From positions 1 through 35,438 of the forward strand of contig USCW01000004.1 in assembly GCA_900553315.1 (NCBI GenBank): 35,438 nucleotides of DNA, in the 5' to 3' direction. A program made the translations under genes and the position numbers. Positions 16,189-23,730 of the stretch are shown one piece after another. Each line of letters opens with the position of its first letter. Positions within the stretch are counted from its first letter, which is position 1. Source of the stretch: an uncultured Eubacteriales bacterium (lineage in GTDB: Bacteria > Bacillota > Clostridia > Christensenellales > Aristaeellaceae). Below the pieces are notes generated by a model. It saw nothing but the letters and a program-made list of their open reading frames with translations. It was not told the DNA's origin and did no database searches.

Positions 16189-18441
16189 TTACATCCTCGC
16201 GTGGCAGGTACGAGAGATCACATCCAACTGTTGCTCGCGGGTCAGGTCGATGAACTTCACCGCATAGCCGGAAACGCGGATGGTGAAGTTAGCATACTCT
16301 TCCTTCTCCGGATGCTCCATGGCGTCCAGCAACTTCTCCTTGCCGAACACGTTCACGTTCAGATGGTGTGCGCCCTGATCGAAGTAGCCATCCATCACCT
16401 GCACCAGATTATTGGCACGCTCCTCCTCGCTGTGGCCCAGCGCATCGGGGTTGATGGTCTGGGTGTTGGAGATGCCATCCAGCGCCCAATGATAGGGCAG
16501 CTTCGCAGTAGAGTTCAGCGAGGCCAGCAGACCGTTCTGCTCCGCACCGTAGCTGGGGTTCGCGCCAGGAGCCAAAGGCTCGCCCGCCTTGCGACCATCG
16601 GGCATGGAACCAGTCGCCTTGCCATACACCACGTTGGAGGTGATGGTTAGGATCGAGGTGGTCGCCTCAGAATCACGATAGGTGTGACGGCGCTTAATCA
16701 GCTCCAAGAAGGTCTTGAGCAGCCAGCAGCCGATCTCATCCGCACGATCGTCGTCATTGCCGTAGCGAGGGAAATCACCCTCCGTGATGTAGTCCACCAC
16801 GATGCCGGTTTCGTCACGCACGGTCTTGACCTTGGCGTACTTAATGGCGCTCAAAGAGTCCACCACATGAGAGAAGCCCGCAATACCGGTAGCAAAGGTG
16901 CGGCGCACATCAGTATCAATCAGCGCCATCTCGGCCGCTTCATAATAATACTTATCGTGCATATACTGAATCAGATTCAGCGTATTCACGTACAGACCCG
17001 CCAGCCAGTCCATCATAGCCACGTACTTCGGAAGCACTTCATCGTAGCTCAGATATTCCGAGGTAATGGGCGCATAAGCCGGGCCAACCTGCTCACGGCT
17101 CTTCACATCCACGCCGCCATTGATGGCGTACAGCAGACACTTCGCCAGATTGGCGCGGGCACCGAAGAACTGCATTTCCTTACCCGTCTGCGTAGCGGAC
17201 ACGCAGCAGCAGATAGAGTAATCGTCGCCCCAGACAGGCTTCATCACGTCATCGTTTTCATACTGCACAGAGCTGGTACGGATGGAAATCTCCGCCGCGT
17301 ACTTCTTGAAAGCCTCAGGCAGCTTGCTGGAATACAGTACCGTCAGGTTGGGTTCCGGAGACGGGCCCATGTTTTCCAGCGTGCGCAGGAAGCGATAGTC
17401 AGTCTTCGTCACCATGGAGCGGCCGTCCACGCCGATACCACCCACCTCCAGCGTAGCCCACACGGGATCACCACTGAACAGCTGATTATAGGAAGGAATA
17501 CGGGCGAACTTCACCATGCGGAACTTCATAACCATATGGTCAATCAGCTCCTGCGCCTCGGACTCGGTAATCACACCATTCTCCAGATCGCGCTGCATGT
17601 AAATATCAAGGAAGGTCGCAATACGGCCAACGCTCATAGCCGCGCCGTTCTGAGTCTTGATCGCCGCCAGATAGCCGAAGTACAGCCATTGCACCGCCTC
17701 ATGCGCATTCTTCGCGGGCTGAGAAATGTCATAGCCGTAAACAGCCGCCATCTTCTTCATGTCCTTCAGAGCCGCGATCTGCATGGACAGCTCCTCACGC
17801 TGACGGATCACATGATCGGTCATGGTGCCGTCGCCGCAGTTTGCAAAATCCTTCTGCTTCTCTTCGATCAGGAAATCAATACCATACAGCGCCACGCGGC
17901 GATAGTCGCCCACAATACGACCACGGCCGTAGGTATCAGGCAGACCGGTAATAATCTTGTTATGGCGGGCGCGCTTCATCTCAGGGGTATAGGCATCAAA
18001 CACGCCCTGATTGTGGGTGCGGCAATATTCCGTGAAAATCTTGTGTAGCTGAGGATCAGACTGATAGCCGTAGGTCTCGCAGGCCTGCTCCGCCATCTTG
18101 ATGCCGCCGAAGGGCATAAACGCACGCTTCAGTGGCTTGTCCGTCTGAAGGCCAACAACCTTCTCCTCGCCCTTCAATTCCTCGCTAATATAGCCGGGAC
18201 CATAAGCAGTCAGTCCGGACACCACATGTGTTTCCATATCCAAAACGCCGCCCTTGGCGCGTTCTTCCTTCTGAAGGCCCTGCACGACCTGCCACAGCTT
18301 GTTGGTCGCCTCAGTCGGGTCTGCCAAGAAAGAAGAGTCGCCGTCATAGGGCTGATAGTTCTTCTGAATAAAGTCCCGAACGTTGACTTCTTCCTTCCAA
18401 ATACGACCCTCAAAGCCTTCCCATTGTTCAAATTGTTTCAT
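16189..18441 (-). CDS. pflB: Pyruvate formate-lyase (formate acetyltransferase)
   Basis: This 750-residue glycyl-radical enzyme converts pyruvate and CoA to acetyl-CoA and formate in the cytoplasm under anoxic conditions. The radical glycine is G725 in RVSGYAVKF, 25 residues from the C-terminus as in the classical enzymes. The catalytic cysteine pair corresponds to C412-C413 in CCCVSATQTGKEMQFFGARA, where an extra cysteine (C411) precedes the usual pair. The length matches the family (about 740-760). GGAGGGAG precedes the ATG. It is first in a two-gene operon with pflA, with a likely promoter at 18577-18604. The C-terminus ends in RTCHARM rather than the enterobacterial ending. Confidence 0.97.
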   Translation of the reverse strand: MKQFEQWEGFEGRIWKEEVNVRDFIQKNYQPYDGDSSFLADPTEATNKLWQVVQGLQKEERAKGGVLDMETHVVSGLTAYGPGYISEELKGEEKVVGLQTDKPLKRAFMPFGGIKMAEQACETYGYQSDPQLHKIFTEYCRTHNQGVFDAYTPEMKRARHNKIITGLPDTYGRGRIVGDYRRVALYGIDFLIEEKQKDFANCGDGTMTDHVIRQREELSMQIAALKDMKKMAAVYGYDISQPAKNAHEAVQWLYFGYLAAIKTQNGAAMSVGRIATFLDIYMQRDLENGVITESEAQELIDHMVMKFRMVKFARIPSYNQLFSGDPVWATLEVGGIGVDGRSMVTKTDYRFLRTLENMGPSPEPNLTVLYSSKLPEAFKKYAAEISIRTSSVQYENDDVMKPVWGDDYSICCCVSATQTGKEMQFFGARANLAKCLLYAINGGVDVKSREQVGPAYAPITSEYLSYDEVLPKYVAMMDWLAGLYVNTLNLIQYMHDKYYYEAAEMALIDTDVRRTFATGIAGFSHVVDSLSAIKYAKVKTVRDETGIVVDYITEGDFPRYGNDDDRADEIGCWLLKTFLELIKRRHTYRDSEATTSILTITSNVVYGKATGSMPDGRKAGEPLAPGANPSYGAEQNGLLASLNSTAKLPYHWALDGISNTQTINPDALGHSEEERANNLVQVMDGYFDQGAHHLNVNVFGKEKLLDAMEHPEKEEYANFTIRVSGYAVKFIDLTREQQLDVISRTCHARM

Positions 18442-18576
18442 CCGTTATCTCCCTCCGCGCAAACAGTTCGTTGGTTAAGGAAAACTAACTTTGCTGAAAA
18501 AGAAAAGCCTGCAAGCTTCATTATTCTCCCATCGCAGCAGGTTCTCTCGTCCCGGCAGTTCAATGACTGCGCAATT

Positions 18577-18604
18577 ATCATATCATTTTTTGTCGAAAAG
18601 GCAA
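18577..18604 (-). promoter_or_regulatory. Probable pflB promoter
   Basis: On the minus strand, TTGCCT (18599-18604) and TATGAT (18577-18582) are 16 nt apart in an AT-rich stretch, about 135 nt before the pflB start. Confidence 0.5.
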
Positions 18605-18725
18605 GCAAAACAGGTTAAAAACTTCCATGGCAATTTTTGTGCAATAAGCTGTAGTTATAGAATATAAGCTTAGCACATTTGCAATGCAGAATCCTCCGCT
18701 CGTTGTGTCGGTACTTTTCTGTCAT

Positions 18726-18754
18726 TTGCATTTCCCCTTCATTTCGTTTATAAT
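18726..18754 (+). promoter_or_regulatory. Promoter of the flavoprotein-tex unit
   Basis: TTGCAT (18726-18731) and a perfect TATAAT (18749-18754) are 17 nt apart, 44 nt before the start codon. Confidence 0.75.
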
Positions 18755-18798
18755 AGAAGCCGCTGTGCATCCGAAAAAGCCCAGAAGGAGTGCTGTTC

Positions 18799-20022
18799 AT
18801 GAACACCACAGCCGTTATCGGCGGGGGCGCTGCCGGTATGGCGGCAGCGATTGCCGCCGCACGCCACGGAGATCGCGTTCTGCTGTTTGAGCGTCTGGAT
18901 CGAGTTGGGAAAAAGCTGCTTGCCACCGGCAATGGCCGCTGTAATTTAATGAATTGCTCCGCTCCCGCCTATCCGGGGGGAAACGATTTTGCGGTCACGG
19001 TTCTTTCCCGATGCGATACCGCCGCATTGGAACAGTTCTTTCATTCGCTGGGGCTTCAACTGCGCGCCGAAGATATGGGGCGCGTCTATCCCGTCAGCGG
19101 CCAAGCCGCCTCTGTATTGGATGCTTTTCGGTTGGCGCTCCATCAGGCAGATGTGGAGCTTCATACTGCGTGCCCTGTCCATGCGTTACATCTGCACAAG
19201 GGCGGCTTTCTACTCAGTACCACAGATGGCAGTATCTTCGCCCATCGCGTGATCGTAACAGGCGGCGGAAAAGCACAGCCCAAATTGGGAAGCGACGGCT
19301 CCTGTTTTGCGCTGCTGACCGGGCTCGGACATCATCTCGTCCGTCCCTTCCCCGCCCTCACGCAGATTGAAACGGATACACAGCCCATCCGTGGCCTATC
19401 CGGCATCCGTATCCGCACGGAGGCATGGATTACGCAGGGATCGCAAACGCTGCACCACACCGAGGGTGAAGCGCTTTTTGCAGATTACGGTCTCAGCGGC
19501 GTTTGCATCATGCAGTTGGCCCGCTATGCGCAAGGTCGCAGCGTACAGTTGCATTTGAATTTCATCCGTGCCATGGGATTTAACTCTCCCGCTACCTTAC
19601 AGCAGGAGCTTCTGCGGCGCAAACAGCTATGGCAGGATGTTCCTATGGAACAGCTTTTGACAGGCCTGTGTGTAAACCGACTCGGCGTAGCGCTCTTGCG
19701 ATGTGCCGGGATCACACCGCTTTCCCGCCCAGTCGCTTCGCTGAAAAGCGCAGAAATAGATGCACTCGCCTCACTTGCCGCTGACTTTGCCTTGCCTGTA
19801 ACAGGTGTTAAAGGCTTTGACAGCGCACAAGTCACCGCCGGAGGAATAGAGACATCAGAGTTCAGCCCTGATACCTTATGCTCGCATCTGGTTCCCGGGC
19901 TTCATGCCGCTGGAGAAATTCTGAATGTTGACGGCGACTGCGGCGGCTTTAATTTGATGTTTGCCTTTGCAAGCGGCCTTTTAGCCGGCTGCGAGGGTCA
20001 CTTAGAGGAGGTTCTCACATGA
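18799..20022 (+). CDS. FAD-dependent oxidoreductase, BaiN/HI0933 family
   Basis: This 407-residue cytoplasmic flavoprotein has an N-terminal dinucleotide-binding motif AVIGGGAAGMAAAIAAA, an acidic residue ending the second strand (LLFERLDRVGKKLLATGNGRCNL), and a C-terminal FAD motif (GEILNVDGDCGGFNLMFAFASGL). These are hallmarks of the HI0933/BaiN family, common in anaerobes. One member is implicated in bile-acid dehydroxylation, but most have no proven substrate. The start at 18799 has AAGGAG 8 nt upstream; an in-frame GTG at 18790 overlaps that site. Its 3' end overlaps the tex start by 4 nt (ATGA), so both are co-transcribed and coupled. A bile-acid role should not be assumed. Confidence 0.88.
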   Translation: MNTTAVIGGGAAGMAAAIAAARHGDRVLLFERLDRVGKKLLATGNGRCNLMNCSAPAYPGGNDFAVTVLSRCDTAALEQFFHSLGLQLRAEDMGRVYPVSGQAASVLDAFRLALHQADVELHTACPVHALHLHKGGFLLSTTDGSIFAHRVIVTGGGKAQPKLGSDGSCFALLTGLGHHLVRPFPALTQIETDTQPIRGLSGIRIRTEAWITQGSQTLHHTEGEALFADYGLSGVCIMQLARYAQGRSVQLHLNFIRAMGFNSPATLQQELLRRKQLWQDVPMEQLLTGLCVNRLGVALLRCAGITPLSRPVASLKSAEIDALASLAADFALPVTGVKGFDSAQVTAGGIETSEFSPDTLCSHLVPGLHAAGEILNVDGDCGGFNLMFAFASGLLAGCEGHLEEVLT

Positions 20023-22184
20023 CGTTAGTCGAAGTACTCTGTCAGGAGTTCAAGCTGGCTCCATGGCAAGTGGAAGCCGTTATTTCTCTATTGGACGAAG
20101 GTAATATTCTGCCCTTTATCGCACGCTACCGCAAGGAAGCTCACGGTTCGCTGGATGACACCACCCTGCGCGATCTGAATGACCGGCTGACCCAGCTGCG
20201 AAATTTGCAGACCCGCCGGGATGAAATTGCATCCTCGCTGAAAAAGCAGGAAAAATGGACAGAGGAGCTGCAAGCTGCGCTGGACAACGCCGCCACTATG
20301 GGCCAGTTGGAGGACATTTATCGTCCCTACAAACCCAAGCGCCGCACTCGCGCCATGATTGCGCGTGAAAAAGGCTTGGAGCCTTTGGCAGACACGCTGC
20401 TGCTTCAGCTCACCAAAGCAAAAACATCCGAAGAGCTTTGTGAGGACTTTCTGGATGCTGAAAAGGGCGTGAATACGCCCGAAGAAGCACTTCAGGGCGC
20501 CATGGATATTCTGGCAGAACGCATCAGCGACGATGCGAGTGTACGCGCAAAGCTGAAGAGCCTGTATCATCAGACTTGTCAGGTACAGACAAAGGCCTCC
20601 GGCGAGGAAGACAGCGTATACCGCATGTACTACGATTATCAGGAGCCCCTGCGATTGATGCCCTCGCACCGCGTTCTGGCCATGAACCGCGGCGAAAAGG
20701 AAGGCTTCCTCAAGGTCGAACTGGTCGTGGACGAGCAGCAGGTGCAGCGGATCATTCAGCAGGAATATGTGGCGCATACCGGCAGCATCGCCACCCAGTA
20801 TGTGGTTTCCGCCTGTGAAGATGCTTACACCCGTCTTATCGCTCCCTCGCTGGACACGGAACTGCGCAACGATCTGACTGACAAGGCTCAGCAAGCCGCG
20901 ATTCGTGTGTTCGCCTTGAACCTTAAGCCCCTACTCATGCAGCCGCCCGTCAAGGGAAAGGTTGCCATGGGTCTTGATCCGGGCTACCGCATGGGCTGCA
21001 AGGTCGCCGTGGTAGACGCAACAGGCCGCGTGCTGGACACCGCTGTGGTGTATCTCACCAAGTCACAGGCCGAGGCTGCAGCAGCGAAAACCAAGCTGGA
21101 AGCCCTGATCCGCAAGCATCACGTAGAGATCGTTGCCATCGGAAACGGTACCGCTAGCCGTGAAACAGAGCAGTTCTTTGTAGATGTGATGCGCGACATG
21201 AATCTCGGCAGGGCGCTGAGCTACATGGTAGTCAGCGAAGCGGGTGCGTCCGTCTATTCCGCTTCCAAGCTGGCCGCAGAGGAATTCCCCCAATTTGACG
21301 TAAACCTGCGCTCTGCTGTGTCCATTGCACGGCGCTTGCAGGACCCGCTGGCCGAGCTGGTCAAAATCGACCCGAAGGCCATTGGCGTGGGTCAGTATCA
21401 GCACGACCTGAAGGAAGCCGAGCTGGACGAAGCTCTTTCCGGCGTGATCGAAGACTGTGTGAATGCAGTGGGTGTGGACGTGAACACCGCCAGTCCCTCG
21501 CTGCTGTCCCATGTTGCGGGCGTAAATGCAACCGTAGCCAAGAATATCGTTGCCTATCGAGAGGAAAACGGTGCATTTGCCTCTCGTGCGGCACTGAAAA
21601 AAGTGCCGAAGTTAGGTCCGAAGGCCTTCGAACAATGTGCGGGCTTCCTGCGCATTCCCGGCGGCAAGGACTCCATTGAGAATACCGGCATTCATCCCGA
21701 AAGCTACGCTGCCGCCAAGGCGCTGCTGAATCGCTTTGAGCTGACACCGGCTGAGGCCGCCACGGGAATGCTGCAAAAGGAAGCCGAATTGGTCGGTTAT
21801 GCTAAGCTAGCCAAGGAGCTGGGCATCGGTGAACCGACCCTAAAGGATATGATACGCGAATTAAGTAAGCCTGGACGCGACCCCCGTGACGAGCTTCCCC
21901 CACCCTTACTTCGCACGGACGTGGTGGAGATGGATGACCTTGTTCCCGGCATGGAACTGAAGGGCACCGTTCGCAACGTGACCGATTTCGGCGCATTTGT
22001 GGACATTGGCGTACACCGGGACGGTCTGGTGCATATCAGCCAAATGGCCCAGCGCCGGGTGAATCACCCCAGCGAAATCGTTCGCGTGGGCGACGTTGTG
22101 ACCGTATGGGTGCTTGAAGTGGAAAAGAATAAAAACCGCATCAGTCTGACCATGCGGAAGCCCCCGGAAAAGATCAACAAATAA
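20019..22184 (+). CDS. tex: Tex-family nucleic-acid-binding protein with S1 domain
   Basis: This 721-residue cytoplasmic protein is related to the toxin-expression regulator Tex and to the core of eukaryotic Spt6, and binds RNA and DNA during transcription. Domains in order are a helical N-terminal Tex region with PFIARYRKEAHGSLDD (about residues 33-48), a YqgF-like RNase-H fold (GLDPGYRMGCKVAVVDATG), helix-hairpin-helix motifs (VDVNTASPSLLSHVAGVNA and FASRAALKKVPKLGPKAFEQ), and a C-terminal S1 domain (GTVRNVTDFGAFVDIGVHRD). The length agrees with the family. GAGGAGG inside the preceding gene serves as ribosome binding site. A terminator follows at 22239. Confidence 0.95.
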   Translation: MTLVEVLCQEFKLAPWQVEAVISLLDEGNILPFIARYRKEAHGSLDDTTLRDLNDRLTQLRNLQTRRDEIASSLKKQEKWTEELQAALDNAATMGQLEDIYRPYKPKRRTRAMIAREKGLEPLADTLLLQLTKAKTSEELCEDFLDAEKGVNTPEEALQGAMDILAERISDDASVRAKLKSLYHQTCQVQTKASGEEDSVYRMYYDYQEPLRLMPSHRVLAMNRGEKEGFLKVELVVDEQQVQRIIQQEYVAHTGSIATQYVVSACEDAYTRLIAPSLDTELRNDLTDKAQQAAIRVFALNLKPLLMQPPVKGKVAMGLDPGYRMGCKVAVVDATGRVLDTAVVYLTKSQAEAAAAKTKLEALIRKHHVEIVAIGNGTASRETEQFFVDVMRDMNLGRALSYMVVSEAGASVYSASKLAAEEFPQFDVNLRSAVSIARRLQDPLAELVKIDPKAIGVGQYQHDLKEAELDEALSGVIEDCVNAVGVDVNTASPSLLSHVAGVNATVAKNIVAYREENGAFASRAALKKVPKLGPKAFEQCAGFLRIPGGKDSIENTGIHPESYAAAKALLNRFELTPAEAATGMLQKEAELVGYAKLAKELGIGEPTLKDMIRELSKPGRDPRDELPPPLLRTDVVEMDDLVPGMELKGTVRNVTDFGAFVDIGVHRDGLVHISQMAQRRVNHPSEIVRVGDVVTVWVLEVEKNKNRISLTMRKPPEKINK

Positions 22185-22238
22185 AATAATCATGCCCTGT
22201 GGTCACAACAAAGCATGAAACATATGATACAATCAATG

Positions 22239-22267
22239 GGGACAGCGGAAAAGGTTGTCCCTTTTTT
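22239..22267 (+). terminator. Intrinsic terminator of tex
   Basis: GGGACA (22239-22244) pairs with TGTCCC (22256-22261), followed by six T residues. Confidence 0.75.
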
Positions 22268-22374
22268 GATAACGAAGCTCGGCTGGACTCCTGCTGCCGT
22301 CTGAATGCTTTGCAAATAGACAGGCTTTTTCGTGCGCCTTTGGGGAGATGCGGGGAAAGTGTGTTTCAAAGAAA

Positions 22375-22420
22375 AAAGCAATGGAGTGAAAATCATATAT
22401 TTTCTTCACTCCGTTGCTTT
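22375..22420. terminator. Bidirectional terminator between tex and the methyltransferase
   Basis: AAAGCAATGGAGTGAA (22375-22390) pairs with TTCACTCCGTTGCTTT (22405-22420) with one G-U wobble. It has A-rich and T-rich ends and lies just beyond the methyltransferase stop on the minus strand. Confidence 0.8.
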
Positions 22421-22423
22421 TGC

Positions 22424-23176
22424 TTATTCCAGCAGCTTGCGGCACCTGAAAAAAACAAAATCTGGACGATGTATCGTTCCACCAAACCGACTTGGATACT
22501 GTGCCCGCAGAGCGTCCGAACAGTTGGATTCCTGACATTCCTCCAGCTGAAAGCCCGCGTGTACGATCGCATTCACCAGCGAAGCGAAGGTTCGATGATA
22601 CAACTCGTAATCCTCCACCACCCACTTGACGGAACGTTTTCCCTCCACCATGTAATTATTGATGTTGGCATACAGACGCTGTCCCGTTTCTGATCGAGTG
22701 AATCGCGGATAGGTGCCATCCCATGCCGTTGCCATGGGATGCGACGTGCTAAACACGAAATATGCACCTTGCTTCATGCGGTCATAGACCAGCCGCATCA
22801 TCCGATCAAAATCCTCCACATAGTCAAACACCAGTGAGCTGGTCACAACATCAAAGGCATCTTCCAACTGATCTAATTCTTCCATGGGAAGCCGCTGATA
22901 AACAATCGTCGGCGCTGCATTGTGGCTTCGTGCCCAATCCAGCATTTTCGTGGAAATATCAATGCCCAGCACAAGCGCCGCGCCCATGTCCGCATACTGC
23001 TTCGCGTGCTGACCCATGCCACAGCCAATGTCCAGCACATGCTTTCCACGCAAGTCCGGCAGCATAGAGAGCAGCATCGGTGTTTCAATGCAATCATTAT
23101 AATTCACGTCGCTTGCGCGAAGGCTCTTGAAATTCTCAAAAAAGGTCTCGTTATCGTAAATATTCTGCTGAGACAT
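22424..23176 (-). CDS. Class I SAM-dependent methyltransferase
   Basis: This 250-residue cytoplasmic protein has a Rossmann-type SAM-binding domain. Motif I is HVLDIGCGMGQHA (about residues 46-58), the acidic post-I residue is in VLGIDIS, and motif II-like FDVVTSSLVFDYVEDF and motif III-like follow. It resembles the Methyltransf_11/25 small-molecule methylases (UbiE/COQ5-like superfamily), for which substrates cannot be predicted. GGAGGG lies close to the ATG. It is downstream of csoR on the same strand but beyond a hairpin, so any link to copper is doubtful. A terminator follows directly after its stop. Confidence 0.85.
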   Translation of the reverse strand: MSQQNIYDNETFFENFKSLRASDVNYNDCIETPMLLSMLPDLRGKHVLDIGCGMGQHAKQYADMGAALVLGIDISTKMLDWARSHNAAPTIVYQRLPMEELDQLEDAFDVVTSSLVFDYVEDFDRMMRLVYDRMKQGAYFVFSTSHPMATAWDGTYPRFTRSETGQRLYANINNYMVEGKRSVKWVVEDYELYHRTFASLVNAIVHAGFQLEECQESNCSDALRAQYPSRFGGTIHRPDFVFFRCRKLLE

Positions 23177-23206
23177 GTGTCCCTCCCTCGCTTCATGTAC
23201 CGCAAA

Positions 23207-23244
23207 GCAGACGCCCGGATACCAGAAGGATTCCGAGCGTCTGC
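23207..23244 (-). terminator. Hairpin after csoR, probable terminator
   Basis: GCAGACGCCCGGA (from 23207) pairs with TCCGAGCGTCTGC (to 23244) with one mismatch. The T-run after it on the minus strand is weak (GCTTTGC), so some readthrough into the methyltransferase gene is possible. Confidence 0.55.
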
Positions 23245-23247
23245 TGT

Positions 23248-23511
23248 TTATTTATCCATTTTTTCCATGATCTTCATGATCTCGTCGATCTTCTCTTGCC
23301 CCTGACCTTCCAGAATCGCCTCGGTCATGCAGCCCATCATATGCGCCGTAAGCACCTCGCGGTTGGCCTTTCTCAGCACCGCAGTGGTCGCCATCAGCTG
23401 ATTCGAAATGTCAATGCAGTAGCGGTCTTCCTCGATCATTTTCAGGATTCCGTCCAACTGGCCGCGTGCGGTCATGACCAGTCGGCGGATTTTCTCATGA
23501 TCTGCCTGCAT
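23248..23511 (-). CDS. csoR: Copper-sensing repressor, CsoR family
   Basis: This 87-residue all-helical repressor of the CsoR/RcnR (DUF156) family leaves DNA when Cu(I) binds. The Cu(I) ligand set is present: C32 in RYCIDISNQL, then H57 and C61 in TAHMMGC, matching the Cys-His-Cys pattern of copper sensors rather than nickel or sulfide sensors. The start at 23511 uses AAGGTGA, which overlaps the stop of copA 10 nt upstream, so it is translationally coupled to copA and autoregulated. A matching GC-rich palindrome lies at the copA promoter. The length is typical. Confidence 0.93.
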   Translation of the reverse strand: MQADHEKIRRLVMTARGQLDGILKMIEEDRYCIDISNQLMATTAVLRKANREVLTAHMMGCMTEAILEGQGQEKIDEIMKIMEKMDK

Positions 23512-23520
23512 TCTGTCACC

Positions 23521-23730
23521 TTACAGCATTTTCACAGGCTTGAAATCCGCGCCGCGAACCGCTTCCATCAGCTTATCGTCCGCCACGTCAGCATTCAGGG
23601 TAATGGTCGCCGTCTTCGCCGCCAGATCCACCACGCAGTCCGTCACGCCGGGAACAGCCTTGATGGCCTTCTCCACGCTCATCTTGCAATGATTGCAGGA
23701 CATACCCTCTACCAACATTTTCTTTTCCAT
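23521..23730 (-). CDS. Possible internal start: CopZ-like copper chaperone nested in copA
   Basis: An in-frame ATG at 23728-23730 within copA is preceded by AAGGAGG (23739-23745) at 8 nt, a full-strength ribosome binding site. Translation from it would give a free 69-residue heavy-metal-associated domain (MEKKMLVEGMSCNHC, then KMSVEKAIKAVPGV), the size of CopZ chaperones that deliver Cu(I) to CopA. So one gene may make both the fused pump and a soluble chaperone. The sequence shows the site; use of it is inference. Alternatively the site is a relic of once-separate copA and copZ genes. Confidence 0.45.
   Translation of the reverse strand: MEKKMLVEGMSCNHCKMSVEKAIKAVPGVTDCVVDLAAKTATITLNADVADDKLMEAVRGADFKPVKML

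Larger units (their letters stand above)
18442..18798. other. Divergent intergenic region between pflB and the flavoprotein gene
   Basis: This 357-bp AT-richer stretch contains outward-facing promoters for both flanking genes and a pflB leader of roughly 125 nt. An imperfect inverted repeat, GTTAAGGAAAACTAAC, lies at about 18475-18490 and might be a regulator site, but I cannot assign it. I see no gene in it. Confidence 0.6.

Noticed and set aside
16684..18048. 454-codon open frame opposite pflB
   Set aside because: Antisense shadow of a clear glycyl-radical enzyme.
18470..18495. Possible Rex-type redox operator before pflB
   Set aside because: The inverted repeat GTTAAGGAAAACTAAC does not match the known Rex consensus closely enough to name it.
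18799..20022. Role in bile-acid 7-dehydroxylation for the BaiN-like protein
   Set aside because: No other bai genes are present, and the family is widespread with unknown functions.
22190..22396. 68-codon minus-strand frame between tex and the methyltransferase
   Set aside because: It runs through two terminator hairpins and has no domain, so it is probably noncoding.
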